Positions 12,097-25,100 are shown, numbered from the stretch's first letter. The stretch: DNA of 64,000 nt from Leptodontidium sp. MPI-SDFR-AT-0119 (GCA_020726505.1 JAHLEZ010000015.1:992001-1056000), one strand, 5' to 3'. Translations and numbers: made by a program. The notes: generated by a model not told the origin, from the letters alone.

Positions 12097-13308
12097 ATGA
12101 AGCTTCTCACACCTTCAACACTGGTGCTCCTAGCCAGCTGGGCTCAAACAGCACACTCAATCGACGCCCAAGAACCTCTCCAACCCCACTCTCTCGAAAG
12201 CTCCTCGACCAGCTCCCTCCTCGCCCTCCACAAAGGCCTCATAACGCACGAGTCGATTTCAGGCAACGAAGAGAGCGTAGGCGCCTACCTAGCCAAATAC
12301 CTCGAGAGCAAGAACTTCACTGTCGAGATCCAGGAAGTCGAGCCCCGAACCTCGTCGCACCCGCCCCGCAACAACATCTTTGCCTACGTTGGCAAGTCTC
12401 GCCAGACTCGCACCCTTATATCCTCGCATATCGATACGGTGCCGCCGTTCTGGAAGTATGAGAGGAGAGGAGATGAGATTTGGGGGAGGGGGAGTGTAGA
12501 TGCTAAGGGGAGTGTTGCGGCGCAGGTTATTGCTGTGGAGGAGCTGCTTGCTGCGGATAAAATCCAGGAGGGTGATGTGAGCTTGCTATATGTTGTTGGA
12601 GAGGAGGTTGGCGGGGAGGGGATGCGCAAGGCGAATGATCTGGACTTGGAATGGGAGACGGTTATTTTTGGGGAGCCGACTGAATTGAAGCTTGCCAGTG
12701 GACATAAAGGGATAACAGCCGTGGAGATCAGTGCGAAGGGCAAGGCGGGCCACAGTGGTTACCCGGAGCTGGGGAAGAGTGCTAACGCCATGTTGATTCC
12801 TGCGCTGGATGCGCTGCTGAATGTTGAGTTGCCTTGGAGTGAGAAGTATGGCAACACCACGCTGAATATTGGACGCATGGAAGGTGGGGTTGCTGGAAAT
12901 GTTATCCCGGAGAACGCGAGTGCCCTTCTTGCCATTAGGATTGCGGATGGTGAGCCGAAGGATGTTCAGAAGATCATCTTAGATACGGTGAATAAGCAGG
13001 GTGAGGAGCTAGAGGTCAAGTTCTTGGGTGGCTATGGACCGGTGTATATCGATAGTGATGTCCCAGGTGAGTTTCGTTGTTTACATATTTGGACTTGAAC
13101 TTGGCTAATGGATTTGTTTTTAGGATTCGAGACTATTGTGGTAAACTACGGAACTGATATTCCAAACTTGAAGGGAGACCATAAGAGATATCTCTATGGA
13201 CCAGGGACCATCTTGATGGCTCACAGTGACCATGAACACTTGTTGGTCTCGGATTTGGAAACTGCTGTCAAGGGCTACAAAGCCTTGATTGAGCACTCAT
13301 TGAAGTAG
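12097..13308 (+). CDS. Secreted M20-family metallopeptidase (carboxypeptidase-like)
   Basis: Two exons (12097-13066, 13124-13308) encode 384 residues. Residues 1-21 form a signal peptide (M-K-L-L-T-P-S-T-L-V-L-L-A-S-W). The ArgE/DapE/ACY1 metal-site motifs are all visible: S-S-H-I-D-T-V (His, Asp general base pair), S-V-D-A-K-G (bridging Asp), G-E-E-V-G-G-E-G (catalytic Glu-Glu), F-G-E-P-T-E-L, and H-S-D-H-E-H near the C-terminus (last His ligand). A dimerisation lid follows G-H-S-G-Y-P. Such secreted fungal M20 enzymes are usually annotated as carboxypeptidase s-like or vacuolar/extracellular di-zinc peptidases; the substrate cannot be read from sequence. Several N-glycosylation sequons are present. 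It converges with the HAD gene, leaving only 158 bases between stop codons. Confidence 0.85.
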
Positions 13309-13466
13309 ACAATATAATTACTTGATTATTGTCAATTACCTCAAGTCCTCTCTCTCAAACTCGGGTGTGAAGAGTGGCAGCCAGGTCTCTAAAACATATG
13401 AGGCATCATGAGCTGCAAACAGAAAAGCCCGCTTCAGGTTATGTCTGTCTGGAAGTGAAGGATGCT

Positions 13467-14459
13467 TCATATCTCTCTTCCTCCTTCCAAGCCAAATAAG
13501 GGACTCTTGATGATCTCCTCGAAATTGCGTGCCCAGTATAGTGAAGAACTCTTACCTTCCTGTTGACTTCCAACATGAACAGGACTAGGACCAATACGGT
13601 TGAGAATGTCTATCAGTCTACCCTTCCCATCAGTAGACATAGCAATGCCTATCACGCCTTCTGCTGTCAGGCACTCAATATCTGTCCCCGAGTCACCAAT
13701 GTACACGACCTTGGAAAAGCCTGTTTTGGAACCTGACTTCCGCTTCTGCAAAAGGTCTTTCATTGCAGCGAGCTTCGCGTCTGAAGTTGCCATCACTGGT
13801 CCATCATTTGGACCCAGAAGTTTCCCCTCTTCATCAGGGTGATTCGCCAACACTTCAATTTCAGTAGCTCCAGCTCCTGCACTTGCTGCTAGAACTCCCC
13901 TGATGAACTGGCTTGAGAAATTGACAGACACCACACCCCAAGTAGCCTTTGCTTTATTGACTTGCTTGACAAAATCTCCAAATCCTTTCCGGACATTCAC
14001 ATCGCCTTTCTCAAGCGCATCCTTTGCAAATTTCCGCCATTGATCATCCCCAATCTCCTTGAAGATACCAGACTGGCTGACGCGGTTAAAGCTCCCCAGC
14101 TCAAGACTTTTCAGAGCCCTCTGGTAGGTGACTTCCTCGGCAACTGTTTTGCGGTCTGCTTCAGCTGGCTTGTAGCCATGGAATGACCGCGAGAAGCTCT
14201 CGCCGTACGTGTCGTATAGTATGTACCAGGCATTCTCCAGATCATTCCCTCTGGTTTTTTGACATGCGATGCCAAAATGGGCGATTGTGGAGATGGTGTC
14301 TTCTTGTGTTATTGTTCCGTCAAAGTCGAGGACAAATGCTATGGGTGGCGGAGAGGTATCCATTGTTGGACTCTCTAGATCCGGAGAGAAGAAGACGAAC
14401 CAGATGAAGAGCGCCAAGAGAAAGATACTTGATGCTTTGATGGCAGTGCGAGAGATCAT
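13467..14459 (-). CDS. HAD-superfamily phosphatase, CTO1/YCR015C-like
   Basis: A single intronless exon of 330 residues. Motif I is D-F-D-G-T-I-T, with the nucleophile and acid/base Asp. Motif II/III elements lie in V-V-S-V-N-F-S and the Lys-containing helix after A-T-S-D-A-K. Motif IV is Y-I-G-D-S-G-T-D. This marks a phosphoserine-phosphatase-like HAD hydrolase; the overall pattern resembles fungal proteins related to yeast YCR015C (CTO1, UPF0655), whose substrate is not established. The first ATG gives an N-terminal hydrophobic segment (S-I-F-L-L-A-L-F-I-W-F-V-F-F), suggesting a membrane anchor. A second Met 32 residues later would give a soluble form. Both starts are plausible and I list the longer. 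It is divergent from CRZ1. Confidence 0.8.
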   Translation of the reverse strand: MISRTAIKASSIFLLALFIWFVFFSPDLESPTMDTSPPPIAFVLDFDGTITQEDTISTIAHFGIACQKTRGNDLENAWYILYDTYGESFSRSFHGYKPAEADRKTVAEEVTYQRALKSLELGSFNRVSQSGIFKEIGDDQWRKFAKDALEKGDVNVRKGFGDFVKQVNKAKATWGVVSVNFSSQFIRGVLAASAGAGATEIEVLANHPDEEGKLLGPNDGPVMATSDAKLAAMKDLLQKRKSGSKTGFSKVVYIGDSGTDIECLTAEGVIGIAMSTDGKGRLIDILNRIGPSPVHVGSQQEGKSSSLYWARNFEEIIKSPLFGLEGGREI

Positions 14460-16230
14460 CGGACGGAGATGACTCGGTAGGGGGTACTTTGACTGGGAAA
14501 AGTGTCAATGAAGTGAGGCTTTTAGTCACTTCTTACGAGAGAATTATTGACGGGTTTTGTTTAGTGCAGACCGAGTTGCTGATCCGGAAACGGATTATCG
14601 TGTCAATTAAGCTTAACCATCCTTCCAGGGGTCACAAGTTGGCAGGAACTACTTTATGACGCCAGTTTATTACTGAGAGCATCTTGCTCAACGTTGAAGT
14701 GATGAAAGAAACTTGTGACTTCAATATTCATCTGGTGGTACCACTCCCAACAGCCCCATACCCTTAGTAGACATTCCTACTCGTACCTGGACAGGAGAAC
14801 CAGAAGATAATTTGACACAGAGTGGATCTCTCGTATTCCTTCCTCATCACTGGACGTTAAGGATCATACAGTTTCCCTTCTTCCAATCGGAGTTCAACAG
14901 TCGCTTCAGGAGCAAATGGTTCTCCACACGGTCTTGGTACCCCTGGAAGTCAGACAGACGACATCCTTCTGAGAATCATCACTCGGGCCGGGATAGGGCT
15001 GTGATGGGAGAGTGCAATATGTACAGTATGGACCAGGTACGGGCTTCCAGCTCGAGGCCCAGCGGTTGCGTCGGTACGGTATGAATTGTAGGAAGTAGGA
15101 CGCCTCAATACCTCGGGCTTGGAATGTAATATTTCCTAACAATCATTCCCAGATCGTGTCGGATCTGACTTGACCAGCCAAGCCAAGCAAAAGAAAGAAA
15201 TAATGCACAGTAAGGAAGGAAAGGAAAAGGACTCAGAGGAAGTGGAAGTGCAAGGGAAGTGTTGTGTTGCAGCCAGCCCACATGCTCGGGCGCTTGCCTG
15301 CCCGCCCATCGCCAGTGTAAGCGACGTGATCACCTCAATGCTTGCGCTGGCTCGGTCTGTGTTCTGCTCAGTCAACTAACTACTCTCTCTGCTCGACTCC
15401 TGAATTCCATCCCACTCGATAAGACCCGAACACCCTCCTCCAACATTCATTCACGATACCTCACATCATTCTCGTCGCCAGCGCCGTCATTATTCTGCCC
15501 TCCGTCTCAAGGCTCCACAGGTCAACTCCGAAGTAGAACGAGGTATGAAGGCCCCATCCATGCGCCCATCATTCAACTCAGCAGCTCCATAATCTAAAGC
15601 GACCCCACCACCACCACCACCACCAACACCCGCCCACCGCAGAATCAACAACATCCGCTGACACTTCTTCTCTTCTGCAGACAAAAGATCTGTTCTCGGT
15701 GACAACATCAGAATTAGGATCTGACGCGTGGGGGCCCTTTCGCAGCGATATCATCCTGCCTGACGCAACAGCCTCATTCCATCATCGGGCGCCGGGCGAC
15801 GACCAAGACGAACTCTACATTGCGAACAAAGCCAAAATCCATCCCGAACGAATATCCTACACTCTGCGAATCCACCAGGCAATCGCGGCGAAGGGGCGAA
15901 TACTACCACATCCTCGAAGTTCTGTCGTCTGATCGATTACTGCTGTTCTCGTCAATCCGCTTGAAAGCCGCCAGTTCAGGCAACGACATCTATCCCAGCT
16001 ATCCCAGCTGTCCTCGAACGGTTTCATATCTTCTGCAGTCTCCATACAACGGCATTTGGAAGCACACACTACGACTTGCGACGGCTTCTGACTGGACAGC
16101 TCCTTGTTTCGCGCTTCACTGAGCATAGCCTCCCTCGAGCTCAGCCACCCCGCTGCGTGAGGCTGACAGCAGTTCGAAAAACAGCCTGACCGTGTTCTAA
16201 GAACAGCAACATCGACGAAATTCGGTCGGC
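14460..16230. promoter_or_regulatory. Long divergent intergenic region, HAD gene / CRZ1
   Basis: 1.77 kb without a supported gene. The last 900 bases are C-rich and pyrimidine-rich (for example CCACCACCACCACCACC near 15605), as in long 5' leaders of fungal regulatory genes, and contain several short upstream ORFs (15699-15932, 15820-16122). This suggests a long CRZ1 leader, possibly spliced or translationally controlled. That is inference only. Confidence 0.4.
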
Positions 16231-18448
16231 ATGGATCAACAACGCGGGAGATCACCGTCCGCTGGACATCAACAGCATCATATAAACCACAGTCACTCGC
16301 CATCCCCACAGTCCTTTCAAGATAATGGATCGCTTGGACTAGGAATCGGCCTCAACAACAGCAACAACCAGATTCAAAATAACGACCAGCAATTCATGAA
16401 CGGCAGCTTTAATGCTAATAACGGCTTCACTAATAACGAATACATGACTTCACAAACACAATCTTTCTCTCAGGGTGGTATGGGCGACTCGACGTATGTA
16501 CCTACTGCGGACTTCAATCAACAGTTCAAGCAAGAGGAGCAATCATCGCCTTTCATCCAGCCGCAGATGGGGAGTTTCACCCAGGACCTTATGAACGCGA
16601 CATCGAGCTTCAATGAAGGCGCCGACTTTCCATTGTTCCCCCCCAACCCAGCAGAATACGACCCCTCGTTCTTCTCGAACGACCCTACCCAGTCGAGAAA
16701 CCAGTCCGTGAATCCATCACAGCTAGATATGTCTTCTCCACAGAATGCACCTACACCACCGGGTAATCTTTTACAACCCGATGTCCATTCGCCTGCGTCT
16801 GCGCATCAGTCCCCGAACTTCAACACAGGTCAATTCCAAGCTTCCCCGAACCACTCCAGACACACTTCATTAGGACCAGAGAGTGCCGCCTTTCCACAGG
16901 GACAGAATCTCGAGTGGAGCATGATGCCCCCTCAATTCTCTGGCCACAGGAGGACTCCTTCAGAGTATTCAGACGTGTCTGTTTCCTCTGCCCACCATTC
17001 CCCTAATCTAGGACACCATGATAGCTTCGAGCCAATTGATCAGAACCATTCGCCAATGCAGCGACCACAAGACAGCATTTATGAAGGTGTTCTCGGTATC
17101 GGTAACTTCTCGTTGTCAGACAATCAGCATGGAGCAAGCCCCAGGCGAGGACTTAGTCCTGCTCATAGTCCTGCTATCTCCCCACGTCTGGGGCCGCAGA
17201 CTCTGCCGAATATGACCCAACAAACCCCTATGTACCTGATGAACAACAACGGCTTTGGTCAAGGCATTTACGGTCAAAACCAACAAGAGTCATTTCCTCA
17301 AATCCAAAATGAAATGGGCCAGCAAATGGTGCCGGATATCAATATTGATTTTGCACCGGCCTCAAGGCAAAACAGCTTTGAGCCTCCGAAGCCTTCCCTG
17401 GACGAAGCTGCACTGACTCCCCCTGACAGAGGTTTGTGATCTCACCATCTCCACGTTCTAATCACTGACAATTTCAGGTCGACGCCGTCGGGCATTCACT
17501 GATCCTAACAACAGTGGTACGGGCGTGCCTCGAGCTAGCACACCGTCAAGTGTATCGCCTCATCTTGGGAGCGACCTTGGATCTCGATCTCCAGATTCGC
17601 ATCGCTCTCTTTCTCCAAACGATCGATCTGGTGCCACTTCTCCAAGTAGACGACGACAGTCAACATCATCGCTACCAAACCGCGATTATATCCTTGGGCT
17701 AGCAGATCCAGAGTATCAGCCTTCAGTAGCCGAAAGTGGAAATGCGAAACGTGTTCAGAAACACCCTGCCACTTTCCAGTGCACACTATGTCCAAAGCGG
17801 TTCACTAGAGCCTACAACCTGCGCTCTCACTTACGTACCCATACGGATGAACGTCCATTTGTGTGCACTGTGTGTGGAAAGGCATTTGCACGTCAACACG
17901 ACCGAAAACGGCACGAAGGCCTGCACTCGGGAGAGAAGAAATTTGTCTGTAAAGGCGAGCTTAAGCAAGGCGGATCATGGGGTTGCGGTCGTCGTTTCGC
18001 TCGTGCCGATGCTTTGGGACGGCATTTCCGTTCCGAAGCTGGGCGGATCTGTATCAAGCCCCTTCTGGACGAAGAGGCCATCGAAAGACAACGTGTGTGG
18101 AATGAGCAACGTATGCAGAATATGCACAACATGCAGCAACCACAACCTTTGGGCCTCGACCCCAACGGGTTCCCAGTCGATTCCAGCGGCAATTACACGT
18201 TACCGGCCGCTCTTTTGGCTCAATACCCTGCGCTCGCGGGCTTGTCCTGGTCTGACTTGCCACAAGGAGATCCGGGCATAGATGACGATCCAAGCGGTCG
18301 GAGCAGTTTTGACGCAAGCGGCTCGGAGTACTACGATGAAGACAACGAAGGGGGCTACGTATCGAGTGGCCCCGGCCCCCAACAAGGATATGGGCAGCCC
18401 CAAATGCACGACGGGTACAATGGTTACAGTAGTGACATCGGCCGCTAA
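16231..18448 (+). CDS. CRZ1: Calcineurin-responsive C2H2 zinc-finger transcription factor CRZ1
   Basis: Two exons (16231-17431, 17478-18448) encode 723 residues. The N-terminal 490 are disordered, rich in Gln, Asn, Ser and Pro. Two C2H2 fingers follow: Cys502, Cys505, His518, His522 and Cys530, Cys533, His546, His550. A third, irregular finger follows with Cys558, Cys570, His583, Cys592. This architecture is that of Crz1, which calcineurin dephosphorylates on calcium signalling so that it enters the nucleus. A PxIxIT-like docking motif, P-D-I-N-I-D, sits at 368-373 just before the intron, flanked by many S-P phosphorylation sites. An acidic tail ends the protein. The single intron lies between the regulatory and DNA-binding halves. 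Function by homology is well supported for the family. Confidence 0.9.
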
Positions 18449-18827
18449 GGGCCGGATAAGCCCATGGGGGCGGAAAGTCTATTTTCTTGGCGTGATTACT
18501 TTACACCTTCGGAGGCTTTTATGATTTTGGGGAATCTCTCTTGGGCGCATTAGATACCACACTTGCGCTACTCAGGTTGACTTTTGCACTGAGTAGCATG
18601 ACCCATATTCCGGCACAATGTTCTGACAAAATCTCCTAGCTTGTTACTTTACTTTCTTTCGCTTATCTAGACGGATGACTTTTGGGTTGTAGAAGCCGCA
18701 ACGAACGAAATATCATGAATACAACTATTATTTTCAACCAAAACCAATCCTGCGAATGTCTGAACGTTTCTGAAAATAATCTCATCACTTTCTTGATATT
18801 ATGATATCTAGGTCGAATTTGACCAAT
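18449..18827. other. Convergent 3' regions of CRZ1 and the MDR reductase
   Basis: 379 bases between facing stop codons, with nothing recognisable beyond AT-rich UTR-like sequence. Confidence 0.5.
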
Positions 18828-20115
18828 CTACAAAGTAAATACCAGCTTCTCTCCACTAACATTGCCGTTCTTCATCTCATCCATACCCTTCAAGATACCC
18901 TCAAATCCCTTGCCATACTTGTCAACACTAGGCTTATGCACCTTGACCTTACCCTCCTCCAACAACCCTCTAGACAACTCCCAGAACATCTTGCCGAACT
19001 CCAGATGGTCAGGCATGGCTGGGATCTGATTCGGACCAAAGTTGAAGGCCTCTCCAACAGCGGTATATGCCAACGTGGACTTCGACTCGACCTTCTCATT
19101 GAAACCCTTCACCTGATCGGCTGGGACGGGCAGGAGGGATGAGTAAACGCCGCCTGAGGGTGACATGGCTGAGACTGTGATCTTGATACTGTCGCCTTCG
19201 GAGATGCAGTCGAATGCGTGACTGATCTTGCCTGAGCTCCATTCTTGGATGTCTTGCGCGCAGGTGGGGGAGTTGTAGTCGAATGCCGCGTCTGTTGTTG
19301 AGTTGTGGGTTAGTCGGTGTGGCCTAGCCTATATAGAAAGGCGGAAGTAGCAAAAACAAAAACAGAAACATACCAGCTCCAAGGCTCTTAACGTAGTCGA
19401 AGTTGCGAGGCGAGCAAGTGACAGCGACTGTGAGACCGGACAGTTTGGCGAACTGGATGGCGAGAGCTCCAGTCGCTGTCGAGCCGCCGTAGATGAGGAG
19501 GTATGTCTTCTCTGTCGCGGGCTTGTCGGGTAATGGGAGTTGTAGACTCTGGTACAGACCTTGCCCGACTGTTGTTATTCCCACACCGAGCGTGGACGCT
19601 TCTTCGAAACTCAAGTTGTCTGGAATCTTGATCTGGAGGTCGCCTTTGACTGTGATGATGTTTCCGAAGGCACCGTCTTCGTGGTTGACTTCGTTTCCTG
19701 GGGGTGAAGTGTTAGTATTGAGTGAGGATTGGAAGGGGAAGTTGAGGATGGGGAATGGTGGTGGGAGTTTTTACCTCCGTGGGCAACTCCCGCAATTCGG
19801 TCTCCTTTCTTGAAGGGCTTTGTTACTTTGCTGCCGACTTCTTCGACGATACCGGCGTAATCGCAACCGATCTGAAGTTGCAATTGGGTTAGAACAGGCT
19901 GATTCCAATGATATTGTTCAAGCTGGCCAGTGCTGCTTGTGACTTACTCGTGCGCCTTCAGATGTCAACCAATTGACATGCTTCCAATCCGTGGGATTCA
20001 GAGCAACAGCCTTGACTTTGACCAAGATATAATCATCTCGGAGAACTGGGACAGAAGCTTCAACCGCGGCAGCCTCGCCGGGCTTTTGGGTTGCAATGAC
20101 GATGTTCTTGGACAT
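18828..20115 (-). CDS. Medium-chain dehydrogenase/reductase (quinone/enoyl reductase-like)
   Basis: Four exons (20115-19948, 19871-19775, 19697-19374, 19291-18828) give 350 residues. The N-terminal GroES-like fold contains A-L-N-P-T-D-W-K-H and [12 protein letters not shown]. The Rossmann region has [13 protein letters not shown], followed by S-P-R-N, a sign of NADPH preference. The structural and catalytic zinc-ligand cysteines of true alcohol dehydrogenases are missing. It therefore belongs with the zinc-free quinone or enoyl reductases often annotated as ToxD-like or trans-acting enoyl reductases. No polyketide synthase or other biosynthetic gene is nearby, so a role in secondary metabolism is not supported here. 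It is divergent from the large repeat protein across 2 kb. Confidence 0.85.
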
Positions 20116-22147
20116 TTTTCTTTGGTGGGGTGATCTTTGATGGGAATTGATACTATTTTTGAAGAGAAGAACACAACGAATATTCAATTGGATTTGAATT
20201 AACGAAAGCAGCAGCAAGAAATAAATCAATATATACACAATAGAACAAGCTAGAAAAATATACTTCAACTTACGGTCTTCCTTCCTCCCCGACCCCGACT
20301 CAGTTATTATTAATCCAGCATAATGAAATCCCCATGACGACTTTTGCCGCGGCAGTTGTTTTGACGGAGGAACCCCACTGAGTCGAGTCGAGCGAGTCCT
20401 GATGTCACTAATCATGCCTCCTCACCTCCAACCCTTCCAGGTCCCCTTCCTTGGGTGGGTGAGTGGGTTGGTGGGTGGGTTGGGGGGTGGCCGCCGCCTA
20501 CAGAGTTTTTATTTTACCCCTCCATCTATCTATCTGAGCCTTATCACCACCTGACAGCTGTCCAGGCTACTGCAAGCTTGTTCCCAGTCTTTGTCTCCGA
20601 TTTAAGTGACGAGGGCTTTGTTCTATTTGTAGAGATGACGAGTGTGGAGAGACAAGAACTACTAACTGTGTAGAAGCGCGAAGAACACTTTTGGTATTTG
20701 TTTGTGGGGCCGCGCTGTGCTGTACTGTGAAGTCTGTAGTGTCCAAGACCAAGGGGGACTTCCGAAGAATGGGGCGAAATGACATTCATTGGACGAGTTT
20801 CCTGAAATTTCAGTTACCTGTCTACTTGGTGCGTGGCCGGGAATGTGATAGTAAGTAGTACTTCGTAGAGAATGTACTGAGAATCTCCCGAACAATGAAT
20901 GTATTGTAGTCCAATCTTACTTCGTTACCTTGTAACTCCTTCTGTATGGCTTCGTGCCCTGATCCTCTCGCTTCGGTCATGGTATATTTATTTATCCAAG
21001 GTTTCGGCGGGTTAATGAGTAAGGTAGGCAGTGAAATGAATAGCGACGTCGTGCTAATAATGTCAATAATTGGTCGCCGAAGAGCTGTTAATGCGAACTC
21101 GACTCAAACGAATCACAAGTCTCGTTGGTGTCGGCCCATCACTTTCTGGTCGTTCGGGCTGGGAAGTTGGCTGCCACACTCTTCTGCACGTCGCCGAGTA
21201 CCACAGACCAACCACAGGCCGGGCGACCGGCCCCCTTTATGCACAATCGAATTGTTGCCCTCGATTTGACGACTCTGCGAATTCCTATTTGATGCCAGAC
21301 TTGCGGTGAGGCCTGGAAGAGGAGACTGGAGGAATGAAATATGGGACCTGCGCGCGTGCTGGCAAATCGCCCGTCGTCCCCTCGATCGGTGGCTCGCTGG
21401 GCCTGCGAGCCTTGTATGCTGTGCTGCCGTAAATGCGGAAAGGCCTGTCTGCTGGTACCCGCTGCCGGCGCGCGTTCCTTTGTTTTTCTCCTAGGACATG
21501 GCATGCCTCCGACTCCTAGTAGGGAGTGAGGGACGGACGGAGGTGTGCTGTGGGCTCTGTACATGATAATGAAAATATTGTATATGCAGCTGGTAAAATA
21601 TCTTCATTTGACTCTCTTGCCAGTCGCTCGCCCAACAACTCTGGTCCCGTTCGTTCGTTCACACGGCCACGGCCTCGCCTCGCCTCCCGCAATTGATCGT
21701 CGTGTATCGCATACAAGGGGTGGCACGGACAAGGACAAGGACAAGCTCCTCGATAAGGGCATCGCATCTCTGTGATACACAGCAAATTTGCCTGGCTGTT
21801 GTCTCAGGTGTGTCCCTGTGCTCTGTCTGGCTCTGCTCTGCTGCTGTGGCTGCAACCCTTTGGCGAGAAACAAACGATAATTCCCTTCCCCATCCCTTGT
21901 TGAGAGCGAAAAAGTTCCTCCGTGTGACCACCACTCCTCTATCCCTTAGTTACTACACATACTTATACACGCTCTCTTGTCTCCTTTCCGCCTGGGATAT
22001 ATCTTCATATATATCTCACACCTCGCGATCTCCCCCCCCGAATCAACACTCCACTCCACCACTGTTCTTGCGCCTTATCCAGTCGTTGCACATAGCCCTC
22101 GATGAGTCTGACACCAATCCACAACTTCACGAGCTCGAATATCCACC
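20116..22147. promoter_or_regulatory. Large divergent promoter region, MDR reductase / repeat protein
   Basis: 2.0 kb with no supported gene. It includes a GGTG/GTGG-rich simple tract at 20450-20490 and a GC-rich stretch around 21150-21500. Pyrimidine-rich leader-like sequence (21880-22140) lies directly before the ATG at 22148. The short ORFs on both strands look like chance frames. Confidence 0.4.
20451..20491. repeat. GGTG-rich simple tract
   Basis: Imperfect GGTGGGT/GAGTGGGTT units. This is low-complexity DNA in a promoter region and has some potential for G-rich secondary structure. Confidence 0.6.
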
Positions 22148-25100
22148 ATGGCTGCTGTCGAGGGTTTGTTGTTCTGCGCGGATCTCCCAAGGAACGAGTA
22201 TGGGTCCACTACGATCCAGCCCTCGACGACTGGGTTGGCTAGGTGGAATGAGGAGGATACACGGATAAGGCTGAACCTCATATCGAGAGCATGGATGCAA
22301 TTGCGCACTGCCAGGAAGCTTGAAGGTGCATATCGGACACATTTGGTACGAACTACCCGCGATATATCTCCTCCCTCCCCCTCACCGGCTTCTCTTGCCA
22401 GGCGCTGTTGTCTTGCAGGAGTGCAGTAGCGGCTCAAGCCCGCCGCAGGACGGCGGTGTGGACCCTAACAACTCAGATCTCTAACGAACATCAATAGGAA
22501 GTACTTCCGCATTCGGAATCTACGTGGCCCTGCAGCAGGAATCCGCATCCTCTGAAAGTACCAGAAAGTCTGGGAATATTTGCAAAATGGCCTGGGACAC
22601 CACCATCACCACCAAGTGACGACGAACACAACCCTCCCCCCTACGAATCCTATACCGATGCACTTGCCAGAAAGAAGGCACACGACTCCTCCGAATCCCG
22701 AATTACCCCCCCTTCCTTTGTGGAGAAAGGAGAAGATCACTCATTATTCCGCGACCCCACGATGGCCACCTCGGTGGACTTCAAGTCTCAAGATGGCTTC
22801 AAGATGGCTGCTAAGAAGAAGAAAGGCAAAGCCGCCGCGGCTAAGAATGGATGGGATGACGACGAGGAAGAAAAGAAGAAGGAAGAGGGCGAGGGGGAGG
22901 GAGGTGACGGTGGGGACAAAGCTGGAGATATTGGTGCCGGTGGTGATGGAGACAAGAAGGACGAAGTAGGCGGTAATGGTGATGGGGCTGGTGACAACCC
23001 TCCTGAAGATGATTGGGATGCTTTCGTACCGGCAAAAGGTAAGAAGGGCAAGAAAGGAAAGAAAGGAGCAGTAGAGGAGGTCGCACCAGCGGTACCTGCC
23101 GTGGAGAAATTCGACGCCTTTCATGAGATCAAACTGGACGATACTGGACCGATGTTGGACTTGAGCTTCGATACTGGGACGAAACCGAGTACGGGTGGGT
23201 TTGGATCATGGGGTAGTAGTTGGAATACTGGGACAACAAAGTAAGTGTGGACTTTTGGAGACCAGGTACTGAGAAAGTTGGAGAGAGGGAACTAACTAAT
23301 GCTGTGTGCCAGTACCTGGGATTTCTCATCTACTACTGCGGAGACCACTGCGGCAACCGATACCAAGAAAGAGACCGAAGACAACCCCTGGAGTCTGAAT
23401 CGTGGCAAACCAACCAAGAAGAAGGACAAGGGGTTCTCCTTTGGATCACTTGATGAGGAGGAGAAGCCAGCAGAACCAGACCCTGTTCTCGAGAAGAAGG
23501 ACGACACATTCGACTTTGGATTCTCGGCTGGAAAGAAGGACAAGAAGAATAAAAAGGGTGGAGTGTTCGCTTTTCAGGAAGTGGAGGAGACACCTGCACC
23601 AACCCCGGCGGTTGTTGAAGAGCCTCCTGCTGAAGATGATTGGGGTGGGGGATGGGGAGCACCAAAGGCCAAAGGAAAGAAAGGCAAGAAAGGTGCCGTT
23701 GAACCTGACCCTCCTAAAGTTGAACCACTGAAGACCGAGGAGCCAGCTCCTGTTGAAGATGAATGGTCATCTTTTGCAACTGCGGGAAAGAAAGGGAAAA
23801 AGGGAAAGGGAAAGACTGCAGTTGAGAACCCGCCAAAGGTATGTTCAATAGATCATTGTTCCTCTCAGATATCTTCTTTTCTCGGTCGTTGTTGTACGAC
23901 ATTCTCCACTTTCCATCCCAAGTTGGTTCTGGGATGATACTAGGATGGGTCCATCTCGGGTCGAGCCGCAGTGGAGATCGGGCCGAAACGCTGGTCTCTC
24001 TAGTGCATCGTCGTACTGTCATTGTTTGATGTAGGCATTGGCAAGAGCTGTGAACTTGCTTAGATAAACCCTTCACTGTGAGAGGTGCTGTGTAATGCCC
24101 TCATCTCTCGACAACTATGTGTATAAATTTGGAAGACTACTAAAACATGTATCTAACGTTCTACAGGTCGAAGAACCGCCGCCGCCGCCACCGCCGGCAC
24201 CAGAGCCAGAGCCAGAACCAGAAGCGGCTGCCGATGACTTCGGCTGGGGTGCACCGGTCTCGAAAAAGGACAAGAAAAAGGGAAAGAAGGGAGTTGTTGA
24301 GGAGGCCCCTAAAGTTGAGGAAGTCAAGATACCGGACCCCGAACCCGAACCAGAGCCAGTTGACGATGGCTGGGGATCTTTTGGAACTGCCAAGTCCAAG
24401 AAGAAAGGTAAGAAGGGTGCTGTTGAAGAGCCCGCCAAAGTTGAAGTCATTCCCGAACCAGTGAAGGAAGAGGAACCAGCGGATGATGGCTGGGGCTCTT
24501 TCGGCACCGCCAAGGCGAAGAAAAAGGGCAAGAAGGGTGCTGTTGAGGAGCTCGCTAAGGTTGAAGTCATCCCGGAGCCTGCGAAGGAAGAGGAACCAGC
24601 TGATGATGGCTGGGGCTCTTTCGGCACCGCCAAGGCGAAGAAAAAGGGCAAGAAGGGTGTCGTTGAGGAAGCTCCTAAGGCGGAAGTCAAGATACCAGAT
24701 CCTGAGCCCGAGCCAGAGCCTGTTGATGATGGGTTCGGTTGGGGCGCCGCAGTGACGGGTAAGAAAGACAAAAAAGGCAAGAAAGGCAAGGCTGTCATTG
24801 AGGAAGTCAAAGTCGAAGCGCCTAAAGAACCTGATCCAGAACCTGAGCCTGAACCAGTTGTTGAGGATTTTGGCTGGGGAGCAACAGTTTCTAAGAAGGA
24901 CAAGAAGAAGAAGGGCAAAAATGCTATCGAGGAAGTCAAAATCGAAGAGCCCAAAGAGCCTGAACCTGTACCGGAGCCGGAGCCGGAGCCAGTTGTTGAG
25001 GACTTCGGGTGGGGAGCGCCGGTTTCGAAGAAGGACAAAAAGAAAAAGGGTAAAAACGCTATTGAAGAGGTTCCGAAAGTTGAAGAAAAAGCCCCCGAAC

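Noticed and set aside
15699..16122. Upstream ORFs before CRZ1 as a separate gene
   Set aside because: No conserved content and they sit in a pyrimidine-rich leader-like region; noted only as possible uORFs.
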